Positions 36,668 to 43,949 of a stretch of 64,000 nt of DNA are shown piece by piece. Each line of letters opens with the position of its first letter. The stretch's first letter is position 1. The notes beneath the pieces are model-generated. The model was not told the origin of the DNA. It ran no database searches and saw nothing but the letters and a program-made list of their open reading frames with translations. Both the position numbers and the translations under genes were made by a program. Source of the stretch: Lycium barbarum. Taxonomy: Eukaryota > Streptophyta > Magnoliopsida > Solanales > Solanaceae. The DNA lies in contig NC_083348.1 of assembly GCF_019175385.1 (NCBI RefSeq), positions 2,557,001-2,621,000 on the forward strand. Reading direction: 5' to 3'.

Positions 36668-38726
36668 TGTCAACTCGTTTATAATACGTTCCATCTTCTA
36701 TGGTTCTATACCTGTTGTTTTAAGTTTGTATTTTTACTCATTTGACTCTTAATACTAATAATATGACCAATTTTGCTCTATTTTTTTTTTTTTCATTGCT
36801 AGTACTTTTATTATGAAAAATTATTTATGTCCCCAAGAGTTTTGTCGGCTTCAAAATACATATATGACGAATTGAAAAATAATTAAATTGAAGTCTTTGC
36901 TAATTAGTTAATTCAAAAACTTGATTCTTTGTTCTCAATAGCAAAGGAAATAGTTTACTTTTAGTTGATTCGAATTCTTCATATTAACTCATTCATAAAT
37001 TTAAAATTATAATTATAATTTTATCCAATACTAATTATATTTTTAAAGTAATAAAAAATTGATTACTTTCAATCTTTATGTTTGTAGAATCATTAGTGTC
37101 ATTGGCTCTTGTCAACCACTTTCCTTCTTCTCTCGTGCACTCTTTCTTTTGTATTCTGAAATACTTTGATTAGTATATATTCTAATTAATTAGTATACTT
37201 TTTAAATACTGTAAAAAATAACACAAATAGAAATATGATATGAAAATATGTTATACTTCATCGTCTCGATGTAATTTATATAATCCTAAACATCGGAAGT
37301 TGTAGAAAATTATTACTGTAAACCTTAAAATAGACAAAGTGCTCAATGAATTTTATTTTTTAAAGATTCTAGTAGCATTTTATCTCCTTTTATTTTATAA
37401 TGATTTAAAGTAAATAAAAAAATTAGTACATTATCATATCATAATTAATTTAGATTATACCACCGTTCAACCTTTGTAAATGTCATATATTGGCTTAGTT
37501 TACCTAATTCCTCATCTAGCTTCAATAGTAGTAGTGTTTTTTTCGTCGTACAAAAACGTAGTAGCAATTCTTGATTTTTTTCTGTAATGACTTGAATTCA
37601 AATCTAATGGTTAATGATGAGATATTAAACCTTGAAATTTGAATTTCTGAAAAGTATTTCAACGTCAAAAATAGTTTTTTTAATTTGGTCCTAAATATTA
37701 GGACTTTAATTTGTACAAGGAAATTTTTTAGTTGCTTTTTAATGTCTTTAATATTTTTCTTGGAAAATTTAATGACCTTAATATTAGGATACCCTACGTC
37801 TAGTTTTTTATTTGGTCCCAAGTATTAGGACTTCAATTTGTACAAGGAAATTTTTTAGTTGCCAATTTTTTTAATCGATTTAAAGTCCTATAGATTTAGA
37901 CTTTTAGTCAAATAAGGAAAGATTTAACAAATAAATTTTAGTTGATTTTAAAATTCTAAATATTATTAAGATGACAATTTTGTCTATTATAGAGTCTTTT
38001 AATGAAGAACAAAAAATTTAATCAACATTTCTAAGGCCCTTCATGTTTTTAATATAATATAGATTATCTATATCGTTTTCAAAAGTCTATTAACATGACA
38101 CACACGTACAACACATGTGTCCAGAGACTAGTTATTATAAATGACATAAATAAATAAAATGTTGAAAAACACAATATACTCGATATTTTTAATACGCTAC
38201 ATGTATATATTTAAAAAAAGAAATTGTAAAATAGGAAAGAGACTCACAAGAGGAGGAGTAAAGAACAAGGGACCGGCATTCTCAGCCGGCCAGTGACCAT
38301 CTTTGGCTTGGATGGCACGGATTAGACGGAGAGCTTTCTTGACAGCACTTGTGACAGCTTCATATGTCACTTGTTCCTTTTCACCTATTCTTACTGCTGG
38401 AGTGCTCAACAAGTCCATCCCACTTTCCTTCTTTAGCTGTTGTTAATTAATTCACCAAACAAATTAAGTTAGTGTACTTGAACATTGGCCAATTAAAATG
38501 GGAAATATATGATGTATGTATTCACCTGAATTCTCATGAACAAATCAGCACAGGCATGATATCCCTTGTGGCGATGGTCGTGGAAGTCTTGGCGGGCTTT
38601 GTCGAAAGCTTGTCGCTCTTCAAGGGTTCCAGCATTAGGATCAAACTCCCATATTTGTCTTCCAACAAAGTTGTTAGTACTCTTCAGATATGGCCCTCCA
38701 CCTTCTCCTATCTTCAGCTTCCACAT
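4571..38726 (-). CDS. Oxidosqualene cyclase (triterpene synthase), beta-amyrin-synthase-like, 16 exons
   Basis: Cyclises 2,3-oxidosqualene to a pentacyclic or tetracyclic triterpene; family members are microsomal. Exons (minus strand, high to low): 38726-38526, 38436-38248, 34910-34821, 34730-34530, 17652-17568, 10503-10337, 7010-6822, 6743-6510, 6421-6299, 6202-6104, 6030-5971, 5896-5850, 5760-5439, 5337-5257, 4951-4868, 4690-4571. All introns are GT..AG, the phases fit, and the sum is 2292 nt, 763 residues plus TAA. The start is the family's MWKLKI. Motifs: [11 protein letters not shown] (exon 2), NEDGGWG (exon 4), MWCYCR 258-263, SQLWD (exon 8), DCTAE 486-490, DGSWYGYWG and NEEGGWGE (exon 13), EYRRRV near the end. 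MWCYCR with Trp259 and Tyr261 is the beta-amyrin-synthase form; lupeol synthases have Leu and cycloartenol synthases have MWCHCR. Oddities: Asn566 replaces the Cys of the family's YVECT box, YGTSCV replaces the usual YGTWFA, and the Lys before EDIYYPH is missing. The product cannot be read from sequence alone. Confidence 0.93.
5084..5225. repeat. Short dispersed repeat in cyclase intron 14
   Basis: The stretch from CCCCCTTTCGGCGAAAAATT to CTGGCTCCGCCACTG matches a second, longer copy at 14814-15001 in the same orientation. They share ATGTATATATAG, TTGAACC(C/T)CCTTGA and CTCCGCCACT. This copy lacks the left end (GGTGGAGCTAGG). It explains why intron 14 (305 bp) is longer than its neighbours. 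Confidence 0.6.
7011..7997. other. Intron 6 of the cyclase, left part; nothing recognised
   Basis: AT-rich intronic sequence with no family-like ORF. A stretch at 7480-7510 (GAGGTGGATCTAGAATTTAA) resembles the start of a short dispersed repeat, but I could not find a second border. Confidence 0.45.
8000..8211. mobile_element. Stowaway-type MITE
   Basis: The left end reads CACTCTCTCCGACCATTTTT, and the right end GACGGAGGGAGT is the inverted match. The element is flanked by TA on both sides (7998-7999 and 8212-8213). The CTCCCTCCGT ends are typical of Stowaway MITEs of the Tc1/mariner superfamily. It lies in cyclase intron 6. Confidence 0.75.
8773..9358 (-). mobile_element. TRIM-like miniature LTR retrotransposon
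   Basis: Two direct repeats of about 170 bp lie at 8773-8942 and 9186 to about 9358. They share GCTAAAACGGC, AAAGATACTCTTA, TTTTCTCCAAAAGG and CAGCTACCAAT. The left copy is bounded TGTTGGG...CCCAACA. Immediately left of the right copy is GGCTCTGATACCA, the reverse complement of the tRNA-iMet primer-binding site TGGTATCAGAGCC, so the element runs on the minus strand. Next to the left copy, ACCTCCCCCCT reads as a polypurine tract on the minus strand. The interior is only about 240 bp with no coding potential, as expected of a TRIM. The far end of the right copy is degenerate and no TSD was confirmed. Confidence 0.7.
9360..9990. repeat. Two diverged copies of a repeat unit in intron 6
   Basis: Phrases recur in order: ACACCTTAGGCAAAT at about 9420 and ACATCTTAGGCAAAT at about 9850; AACTTCACATGATACGTG at 9480 and AGTTCACATACTAGTG at 9920. 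In addition GATGAGACAAACCT and a GGATGG(T/G)G stretch occur at about 9615-9660 and again at about 9718-9750. This looks like remains of a duplicated non-coding element, family not recognised. Confidence 0.45.
9991..10336. other. Intron 6 next to exon 6; nothing recognised
   Basis: No ORF or repeat border was seen. Contains the GTAAGT donor of exon 6 at 10336. Confidence 0.4.
10337..10503 (-). CDS. Cyclase exon 6 with the MWCYCR product-specificity motif
   Basis: The exon completes codon 256 and then encodes [20 protein letters not shown]. Trp259 and Tyr261 fall at the same numbers as the beta-amyrin synthase residues shown in the literature to direct product specificity. The exon ends ARMDCCA at a GTAAGT donor. 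Family members usually have a Lys between this Ala and the following EDIYYPH, so one residue is missing at the junction. Confidence 0.92.
11063..11992. mobile_element. hAT-type non-autonomous element, 8-bp TSD AGTAGTAG
   Basis: The ends are GGGGTGTCAATGGTACGGTTCG on the left (from about 11070) and its near inverse on the right, up to GACACCCCT at 11992. AGTAGTAG flanks both sides (11055-11062 and 11993-12000), the 8-bp duplication length of hAT elements. The interior is AT-rich with repeated CGGTT(C/T)GGT motifs and has no coding potential. It is inserted in the 3' tail of the RTE LINE. Confidence 0.7.
12072..13181. mobile_element. Foldback element with about 215-bp inverted ends
   Basis: The left arm begins GAGTTTTGGGCTAAAATT and the right arm ends TTTTAGCCCAAAACTC. 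The two arms pair, with changes, to about 12285 and 12945, including the inverted phrases TTTGATCCCTTATCT, AACCCGTTT and CTCACGTGACT. Between the arms lies a tandem array (12310-12550). Flanks AGAAAATGA and AGAATGACA are similar but not identical, so the TSD is unclear. No transposase is present. Either a MULE-like non-autonomous element or another foldback family. Confidence 0.7.
12310..12550. repeat. Tandem repeat inside the foldback element
   Basis: About four copies, of unequal length, of a unit built from AGCAAAGCATTGGCATTTCT followed by CTAAAAAATGCA(A/G)CTCATA and TAAGATATT. Some copies lack the TTGGCATTTCT half. Copy number is likely to vary among individuals. Confidence 0.8.
13255..13990 (-). 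pseudogene. RTE LINE reverse transcriptase C-terminal remnant
   Basis: Two frames carry the sequence. The upper part (about 13990-13790) has [19 protein letters not shown] and [12 protein letters not shown]; the lower part (13579-13301) has [14 protein letters not shown] and [20 protein letters not shown]. In RTE elements these lie downstream of the polymerase active site. At least one frame change and an inserted stop separate the two parts. Confidence 0.8.
13991..14547. other. Intron 5 filler, nothing recognised
   Basis: AT-rich intronic sequence without a gene-like ORF, repeat ends or structured RNA that I can support. Confidence 0.4.
14564..14665 (+). mobile_element. tRNA-derived SINE with perfect 16-bp target duplication
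   Basis: GGGATCTAGTAGCTCAGTTGG contains an A-box-like segment, and GAGGATTCGAATTCCC a B-box of RNA polymerase III. The body ends ATGTAATAAA. The 16-bp sequence ACTTAAATGCCCGTAA occurs exactly at 14548-14563 and 14666-14681. A second copy lies at 47716-47844 on the other strand. It is inserted in cyclase intron 5. Confidence 0.85.
14814..15001. repeat. Short dispersed repeat, fuller copy
   Basis: Runs from GGTGGAGCTAGGAAGG to CTGACTCCGCCACT; these ends are weakly inverted (AGTGGCGGAG against GGTGGAG). It matches 5084-5225. Probably a MITE of low copy identity; superfamily not determined. Confidence 0.6.
15165..16590. repeat. Large foldback (inverted) repeat in intron 5
   Basis: The left arm is about 15165-15906 without the 15472-15777 insertion; the right arm is about 16165-16590. 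The arms are inverted copies of roughly 430 bp around a 260-bp loop. Paired phrases include GTATGCACTTAA with its inverse TTAAGTGCATAC, CAAAATATTCATC with GATGAATATTTTG, and GTAAAATAC with GTATTTTAC. No coding capacity was seen. A transcript through it could form a long hairpin. Confidence 0.8.
15472..15777 (-). mobile_element. Retroposed SINE or LINE 3' tail with 13-bp TSD
   Basis: A 306-bp insertion in the left arm of the foldback repeat, flanked by CAGTCAGTTATAG at 15459-15471 and 15778-15790. On the minus strand it ends in TTG repeats (plus strand AACAACAACAACAACATACCC). It matches the 3' tail of the RTE LINE at 10695-11062, including GGTCTGGGGAG and TGTTTCCGAAAGAC. It is either a SINE sharing the LINE tail or a 5'-truncated LINE copy. 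Confidence 0.8.
16591..17567. other. Intron 5 filler before exon 5
   Basis: AT-rich. A short direct repeat, AAATGGTGATAGTTCA, recurs three times between 17042 and 17118. Nothing else was recognised. Confidence 0.45.
17568..17652 (-). CDS. Cyclase exon 5 (85 bp), isolated between two giant introns
   Basis: Reads [20 protein letters not shown] and ends FHP plus one base (phase 1). It is flanked by GCAG acceptor and GTAAAG donor. It joins exon 4 (phase 0) and exon 6 (two-base start) without a frame change, giving [10 protein letters not shown] across the junction. It lies only about 120 bp from the 5' LTR of the chromovirus. Confidence 0.9.
17772..20813 (+). repeat. 5' LTR of the chromovirus
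   Basis: 3042 bp, ending GGGTCGTGACA; the first base of the usual TG has changed to C. It contains a set of about 80-bp tandem units at 19295-19520 (ATTGGCATACCACTGTTGGT and GATACATTGTTGGCGTACCC alternate). A GC-rich patch at 18260-18400 is full of CCGCTG/CAGCGG. Both features recur in the 3' LTR. Confidence 0.9.
20986..22340 (+). pseudogene. Chromovirus gag remnant
   Basis: The capsid-like part at 21683-21988 reads [21 protein letters not shown] zinc-knuckle remnant lies at 22271-22318, reading [14 protein letters not shown]: its second Cys is Tyr, so the CCHC finger is broken. In-frame stops occur at about 21497 and 21646, and there are several frame changes. Gag coats the retroelement RNA in virus-like particles. 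Confidence 0.8.
22208..25900 (+). pseudogene. Chromovirus pol remnant with chromodomain
   Basis: The protease has [10 protein letters not shown] at about 22600, where the usual catalytic D-S/T-G has become DPG. Reverse transcriptase (22844-23812) carries the [11 protein letters not shown] box. RNase H is at 24020-24390 ([13 protein letters not shown]). Integrase has a zinc-binding remnant near 24750-24840 and a core at 24864-25517 ([13 protein letters not shown]). A chromodomain-like end ([20 protein letters not shown]) is at about 25787-25850 and is cut by a TAG at 25898. Stops at 23810, 23960, 24446 and 25516 break it into pieces. Confidence 0.88.
28549..28582. repeat. (AT)n microsatellite
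   Basis: Alternating AT for about 34 bases inside the solo LTR, followed by GCGCGCGC. Likely length-polymorphic. Confidence 0.9.
28623..28750. repeat. 32-bp minisatellite, four copies
   Basis: Units GCCTTGGTAGGGCCAGGTAC plus a 12-base remainder (GGACAACACTGA) start at 28623, 28655, 28687 and 28719, an exact 32-bp period. The last copy is diverged. Confidence 0.9.
32160..32451. other. Intron 4 flank, old repeat remains
   Basis: Words such as AAATATCTAAATCTGAATAC match AAATGTCTAAATCTAAATA at 17745, on the other side of the chromovirus. They also match ACTTAAATCTGAATAATTAAG at 34410. The chromovirus probably landed in an older AT-rich element whose borders I cannot place. Confidence 0.4.
32454..32671. 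mobile_element. Stowaway-type MITE
   Basis: CTCCCTCTGTCCCAAAAATATT at the left and its inverse TTTTTGGGACGGAGGGAG at the right, with TA at 32452-32453 and 32672-32673. 218 bp, no coding. Confidence 0.85.
33051..34329. mobile_element. TIR element with 10-bp target duplication and internal triplication
   Basis: Ends TGGGAAAAAGCTCAAATATG and CATATTTGAACTTTTCTC are inverted; inward, ATGAAATGGTCTATCTATGC pairs with CATAAATAGACCATTTCA. AAAACAAAAA lies at 33041-33050 and 34330-34339. The duplication length suggests a Mutator-like non-autonomous element. Inside, three copies of a unit of about 165 bp start near 33604, 33767 and 33936 (AAATTTGTTTAAGAAAAAA, ACACTAATGAGGT, TTTCATGGTGAAATTTGGGG). Confidence 0.75.
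34340..34529. other. Intron 4, proximal end
   Basis: AT-rich with a short direct repeat GCAAACAAACG(A/C)GAT at about 34441 and 34463. Ends at the exon 4 donor. Confidence 0.4.
34530..34910 (-). CDS. Cyclase exons 3 and 4
   Basis: Exon 3 (34910-34821, 30 codons) reads [14 protein letters not shown] and ends FIYNHQ. A 90-bp intron follows. Exon 4 (34730-34530, 67 codons) starts [16 protein letters not shown], the first classic QW repeat, and ends [10 protein letters not shown] at a GTAAGT donor. Exon 4 is followed by the 16.9-kb intron that carries the nested retrotransposons. Confidence 0.92.
34911..36498. other. Intron 2, left part; nothing recognised
   Basis: AT-rich intronic DNA. GTACGCGCTTTG occurs twice (35237 and 36048), and a GATA run lies at about 36030-36046. 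No coding signal. Confidence 0.4.
36499..36664. repeat. Compound (AAC)n-(AACAAT)n-(AAT)n microsatellite
   Basis: AAC units give way to about fifteen AACAAT units, some as AGCAAT, and then to about twenty AAT units. About 165 bp, in cyclase intron 2. Confidence 0.95.
37683..37863. repeat. Direct repeat of about 50 bp
   Basis: TTTGGTCC(T/C)AA(A/G)TATTAGGACTT and TTTGTACAAGGAAATTTTTT occur in the same order at about 37685-37733 and 37813-37861. A local duplication in intron 2. Confidence 0.75.
37864..38247. other. Intron 2 next to exon 2; nothing recognised
   Basis: AT-rich, no repeat border or ORF of interest. GTGAGT donor of exon 2 at 38247. Confidence 0.4.
38248..38726 (-). CDS. Cyclase exons 1 and 2
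   Basis: Exon 1 (38726-38526, 67 codons) begins [11 protein letters not shown] and includes [15 protein letters not shown], the N-terminal signature of plant cyclases. Exon 2 (38436-38248, 63 codons) follows an 89-bp intron and contains [14 protein letters not shown]. Donor and acceptor are standard and both exons are phase 0. The segment after residue 40 ([15 protein letters not shown]) is unlike the usual NRFQVKPSSDLLW-type segment, which suggests a diverged paralogue. Confidence 0.93.
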
Positions 38727-38749
38727 CGAAAATAATGAATTTCTGCACT

Positions 38750-38766
38750 TGCATGCATGCATATGC
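38750..38766 (-). promoter_or_regulatory. RY-like CATGCATG motif just upstream of the cyclase ATG
   Basis: TGCATGCATGCATATGC starts 24 bp upstream of the start codon. CATGCA (RY) motifs bind B3-type factors in seed promoters, but this one probably lies in the 5' UTR, so function is uncertain. Confidence 0.2.
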
Positions 38767-38800
38767 TATAATTAATATTATGACAAATTAATTAAGCACT

Positions 38801-38808
38801 TACATATA
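38801..38808 (-). promoter_or_regulatory. Candidate TATA box of the cyclase gene
   Basis: TATATGTA on the minus strand, about 75 bp upstream of the ATG and next to a (CA)n run (38808-38821). Other TATA-like words exist nearby, so this is only a candidate. Confidence 0.25.
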
Positions 38809-38843
38809 CACACACACACAAAAATTGTTTTCCTATCTATTTA

Positions 38844-38960
38844 GTAATCCCTCTATTCCAATTTATGTGATACACTTTGCTTTTTGCCTGTCCCAAAAAG
38901 AATGATACATTTCTATATATAGAAATAACTTATTTAAAATTTCCCTTTTCACCCTTAATT
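38844..38960. mobile_element. Truncated Stowaway-like MITE in the cyclase promoter region
   Basis: TAATCCCTCTATTCCAATTT followed by ATGTGATACACTTTGC is the typical left end of this MITE type. The inverted right end was not found, so it is truncated or too diverged. Confidence 0.45.
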
Positions 38961-39585
38961 AATGAAATAATTTACGATCACACAAATATCTATGACGTTA
39001 TGGAATATTATATTCTCCCAGGATAGAATGAATCAACTTTACCATAATAATGCCTCAAACTCTAGTAAATGATGAATGAAACAGGCGGCAGCAAATTACA
39101 CAGAATATTTTTGAAGTGCAGAATGAAAAAAGAAAGCCAAATTTTGTAAGGAAAATCTGAAGGAATGCCAGATATTTATAGCCAAACATCTGGGTACAAA
39201 TGAAGAGTTGCAACTCTTTCAAGTGTCTTATCGCGAAAAGTGGTTGTTTACGAAAAATGGCTAAGTCCGAAAAATAACGGGAAAATAAAACAAAGGGGAA
39301 ATTAAATTACCTTTACAAATATGTCGTAAAACATTAATAAAAAATTAATATTAACGAATTAAATTTGGTCTGAAAAATATATTAATCAATTAGATCATTT
39401 GATCAAAGCCAAACTCAAAGTCAACCGATGACAGCAACGCGAGGGGAGACTCTCTTCTCTACTCTTTATGAGCTAGAAGAAGTACTTCCGTTTATAAGCA
39501 CACTAGTTTTGCTTTCCTTCACCAATGAGGGACAAGAAACTTCTCATTTCCCTCCATTTTTTTATTGATATAGTTTCCTCCACCA
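38961..39585. other. Cyclase upstream region, nothing recognised
   Basis: No ORF with family resemblance. Candidate promoter-distal sequence. Confidence 0.35.
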
Positions 39586-39589
39586 TGAA

Positions 39590-40200
39590 TTTTTGGCCAA
39601 GTGGTTTTGAGGCCAAAAGCACTTTTTCCTGAGAAAAAATACTTTTTTATTTATTTGAGGTGTTTGGCCAATTCCTAAAACTGCTTTAAAGTAAAAGCAA
39701 AAGCAGTTTTTCTGCGGTTGGAGAGAAGCTTTTGCTTCTCGAAAAAAAAAAAAGTAGAAGCATGAATTTATTTGGTTCAAGACAACGATATATCTACCAT
39801 AAATACATATTTACCAAGTATATCCCTCATTATCCATTAATTTCTATTATATCAATATTTAATATTTATTTGATTTGTCTATGTATTATATTAATTGAAA
39901 ATTTTAATATGTACTTTTAAATTTTAATTAAATAAAAGTAAAAACTTAATTAAAGTCTTTCATAATATATATTTAAAATAATTTCTCTATAGAATAATCT
40001 TAATAGTAAACATCTATTGATACTTGTCTTTTTTTTTGTAATTTGACATTCAAAAACACCTTTTAAGAAGATTAGTAAAAAACAATCTGCTTATCAAAAA
40101 CACTTTTCAAACACAAACTGTTTCTCACCAAAAGTATTTTTTAGCTGCAAAACAAACACTTCTCAAAATAAGCAGTTTTTAGCCGGAAGCTCTTAAACCC
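39590..40200. mobile_element. Candidate MITE with AAAGCAGTTTT-rich inverted ends
   Basis: The left part (CAAAAGCACTTTTTCCTGAG, AAAGCAAAAGCAGTTTTT) and the reverse complement of the right part (TAAAAACTGCTTATTTTGAG, TTTTGATAAGCAGATTG) share the same vocabulary in mirrored order. Ends are imprecise and no TSD was found. Confidence 0.4.
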
Positions 40201-40316
40201 CAGCAGAGACAACCTCCTAACACGGGTGTCTGCTCCATTTGACTCATTACTAAACTAAAATAGCTTCCTCAATCTCGACGATTGCTTATTCATAGGCTAT
40301 TATGAGTTCAAGACAG

Positions 40317-40361
40317 GCCGCTATGGTGAAATTGGTAGACACGCTGCTCTTAGGAAGCAGT
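40317..40361 (+). pseudogene. 5' half of plastid trnL-UAG (nuclear insert)
   Basis: GCCGCTATGGTGAAATTGGT followed by AGACACGCTGCTCTTAGGAA and GCAGT matches, from memory, the start of the plastid leucine tRNA with anticodon UAG. It includes the D arm (TGAAATTGGTAGAC) and the anticodon region (CTTAGG). The variable arm, T arm and acceptor 3' strand are missing, so it cannot make a tRNA. A small plastid-to-nucleus transfer is the simplest explanation. Confidence 0.75.
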
Positions 40362-40840
40362 CAAAATTTAATCGAAACATATAAGTGAAAATGAAATGAC
40401 TCTTCAAATTAATAAAATTAACGAGTGTGCACTAGTTGTATTTGTAATAAATAACAATTAAGTTTAAAGTTTCTTTTAAATATTTGAATATATTAAAATG
40501 GAATTTCATAAGCACAAAAATACTCTCCGTAGTACAAATTATCGTTGCATAACAAATTCTAACTCTTCTGAGCGTCTAGTGCTCAGGCACCTTCTCCATG
40601 GACTCGCCGGCCGGCTCCTTTTTGGCGCGTCCTATGGAAAACATTGCTCCCCCCCCCCCCCCCCCGATGGGACGATGCCTACTGAAAAGCAAAAACTTGA
40701 TTTTGCCTCAGCTATAAACATAAGCCCCAATTCCAAATACCAAAATTGACAAGTTTGGATACCCTAATGTCAAATCCATTGTCTCGAAACACAATGGAGT
40801 AACAACAGTCATATTCAAGGCATCAGAATACTATGGTATA

Positions 40841-41397
40841 ATGGTGGACCGAAGTCGCTTCATAATTGTTAGAAATTTCATTAAGACGAGGCCCCAAATT
40901 GATAAAATCAGATCAAAGTTCGAGGAGAAAGTCTCGATGAAAGGTAAAAATACTATTAGAGTCTTTGATTACTGTACAGTGTTTGTTGATTTCGATCTTG
41001 AACAAGATTGCAATAACTTCTGGTATAGAAGGTCAATTGAGATAGAAGGGCAGCAAATGTGGCTCCAAAAATGATCACCCGGTTTCAAACTGGAGCTATC
41101 CTTCTCCCGGAACTGTCTTTTCACCTCTATTCCTGGTATTACTTGTGAAAAATTCTATCACCTGTCGGTACTCCACTTATCATGGATAATGCCACTGAGG
41201 GAAGAACTCGACACAGTATGGCTAAAGTAAGGGTCGAAGTGGACCTAACCAAACCAAAACTCCAGTCTATATGGATTGGATCACAAGATGAAGATCAACC
41301 TCTGAGGGGATTTAACCAAAGATTGGAGTATGAAAGTGTCCCTAAATATTGTAGACATTGCAAAATCCTTAAACATTCCATACTTTAATGTAGAAGA
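40841..41397 (+). pseudogene. LINE ORF1-like remnant (DUF4283-like plus zinc knuckle)
   Basis: Reads FIIVRNFIKTRPQIDKIRSK then TVFVDF and WYRRSIEIEG, the N-terminal part of plant LINE ORF1/gag-like proteins. After a frame change it continues SMDNATEGRTR-like and KYCRHC. The zinc knuckle loses its last residues to a TAA at about 41386-41388. RNA-binding role in intact elements. Confidence 0.7.
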
Positions 41398-41492
41398 ATT
41401 GAGAAGAACTCAACTGAGGAAAATAATACCAAAGACAAAGGTACTATATCCCAAACAAAGGAACAGGAGGTACTCACAAAGAAAAGGGAATC

Positions 41493-43804
41493 ATGGATAA
41501 TACTAAGAATCCCGCTGCTGACAATATAATCCTGAACTACATCCCTCACACTATAACAGTGGAGGATAATGACATGTTAACCAAGATCCCTGAGGAAGAA
41601 CAGGTCAAGGATTCCATTAATAATCTAAGTTCTAGGAGCACTGCAGGCCCTGATGGTTTCAATGGCACTTTCTTTCAAGTATGCTGGGATGTTATCAAAA
41701 AAAGAGGTCACTGACTTTGTTCAAGAATACTTCAATGGTAAGAATCTCGCCACATTCTATAACCATACTTTCATAGTCTTAATCACTAAAGTCACTTCTC
41801 CAACCAACTTCTAAAAAATAAGACCTATTAGCCTCACCGACTTTACCACTAAAATCCTTTCCAACAGACTAAACCCCTTTCTCTCCTCTCTTATTTCTGA
41901 GAACCAATGTGTTCTTGTCCAGGGCAGGTTGATAACAGAGAATGTGATGTTAGCCTAGGAAATCATTCAGGGCATCAGAAAAGGAAAATAAAAAGACAAC
42001 TTAGTGATTAAACCGGACATGGCAAAAGCCTATGACAAGCTTTTCTGAAACTTTCTTATTCAGTTCTAAGGAAGTTTAGATTCTCTGAAGTTTGGATTGA
42101 TTTAGTTTGGGGGTTGATTGCAGATGTATGGTATTCAGTTGTTATCAATGGAACTAGAAGAGGTTTTATCACCTCCTCTCAAGGTTTGAACCATCTCTTA
42201 TAATTATTGCTGCTTAAGTCCTTACCAGATCTCTTAATAGCCTTAACATCAACCCTGAGTTCATCCCTTTCCACATGAACAAAAGAGGCCCTCAAATTAA
42301 CCAATTAGCCTATGTTGATTATATTGTTTTCTTCAGTAGTGGCAAAGAAAGTTCTATTAATCTTATCATGAATCATATTATAGAGTATGAAAATGATTCA
42401 GGTCAGAAGGTAAATAGAAAGAAGCGTTTTTTCCTGACAGATCCAAAGGCAAGTGCTCAAAGAATTAACAGAATAAGAACTTGCACTGGGTTCATGGAAA
42501 AAAGTTTTCCTTTCACTTATCTTGGTTGTTTTTTGTACATTGGAAGGAAAAAACTTGTTTACTTTGAGAATATGGCTACTAAGGTGGCTAATGGACTTAA
42601 CAGTTGGTAAGGAAATATGCCTACCTATGGAGGTAAAATGGTGATGATTAAAAATGTGCTGTAATCTCTACCTATCTACACTTTTTCTACTATGAGCCCT
42701 CCTAAAGGAACTTTCACTCTTATTGAAAAATATTTTGCTTGGTTCTTCTGGGGCACTTCAAATGAGAGAAATAAGTATTACTGGAGTGCCTGAGAGAACG
42801 TATGCTATCCTACCAAAGACGGGGGCTTAGGCGTAAGAAGTATGATAGAGATTAGCAACACTCTTTCTATGAAAAGAAGGTGGAGGTTTAGAACTCAAAC
42901 CTCTCTTTGGGGTACATTTTTTACAGCTAAAGCAGGTCCCATGTTGCTGCCAAAAAATGGGTCTCAAGAAATTCACATGCTTGGAAACACATGTTACAAA
43001 TCAGAGAAAATTTGTCACTTGTAGATCAATGCTGGAACTTGTAGATTGTGGTGGAATAATTTGTTTGATAAAGGGGCCTTGGCCAACCTTCTTCATGTTT
43101 TTCACCACAACAGACATACAACTATCAGCGAATATATTATCAATGGTGTTTGAGACTTAACCAGGCTGGCCCTTGATTTTGATGACAGAATCAACAATAT
43201 TATAGGTGGCATTAACATTGGGGACCCTTTACTGGAGGATTTCATTCTATGGAAACCATCCAGTGATGGGCTTTACACTAACACTTTTGCTTTTCAAGTT
43301 AACAGATGTAGGAAACAAAAGGATGTGGTGCTGAGCAGTTTATGGCATAGCTTTATGCCTTTCAAAATCTATTTTATAGCCTGGAGGGCCTGTCTGTCCA
43401 AGCTACATTTTAATGAGAATCTTTCCAGATTTGGCATCAATGGTGATATCAACTGTAGCTGTTGCAACATAGCCACTAGAGATAGCATTCAACGCACTTT
43501 TATTGAAGGAGAGACAGCCAAATATCTCTGGAGTTTCTTTGTCTCCCCTTTGGGTGTTAGTCATAGAAATTGGCCTCTCAGAAGACTTCTGAAACACTGG
43601 AGAGATACTACTACTGTTAATAGTATCCTCAAGTTTCTTGTTAACATTGTACCATTTGCTATCTATTGGGAAATATGGAGAAATTGGACTGCTTGTAGAT
43701 ATGGGGACCAAAACAAGTTTTATATCAGGAAGATGGAGTACCATGCTAGCCGGACCATTAATTATGCTATAACCAAAGCTTTTCCAACTTGTAGTTTCAG
43801 CTAG
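41493..43804 (+). pseudogene. LINE reverse transcriptase remnant
   Basis: The GPDGFNGTFFQ entry motif of plant L1 polymerases is at 41644-41680. The catalytic YADD box is degraded to YVDY at about 42310-42321. A zf-RVT segment at 43325-43500 reads WHSFMPFKIYFIAWRACLSK and CSCCN. Stops and frame changes separate the pieces. Confidence 0.78.
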
Positions 43805-43949
43805 CGTTGGCACAAACTAAGCAGTGATGTGGAGAAGTGGAGACTCAAAACAGTGTACTCACATGTTGTATCATTAGAACTTGCACTGGAGAAATGGTAG
43901 CTGCCTTCTCCAACTCCATTCAGTACAGTTCTCACTTCTCATAACATTG

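Noticed and set aside
36377..36752. Long poly-Asn and poly-Leu ORFs on the two strands
   Set aside because: They are translations of the AAC/AAT microsatellite.
43403..43813. 136-residue minus-strand ORF
   Set aside because: It is the shadow of the LINE zf-RVT region.
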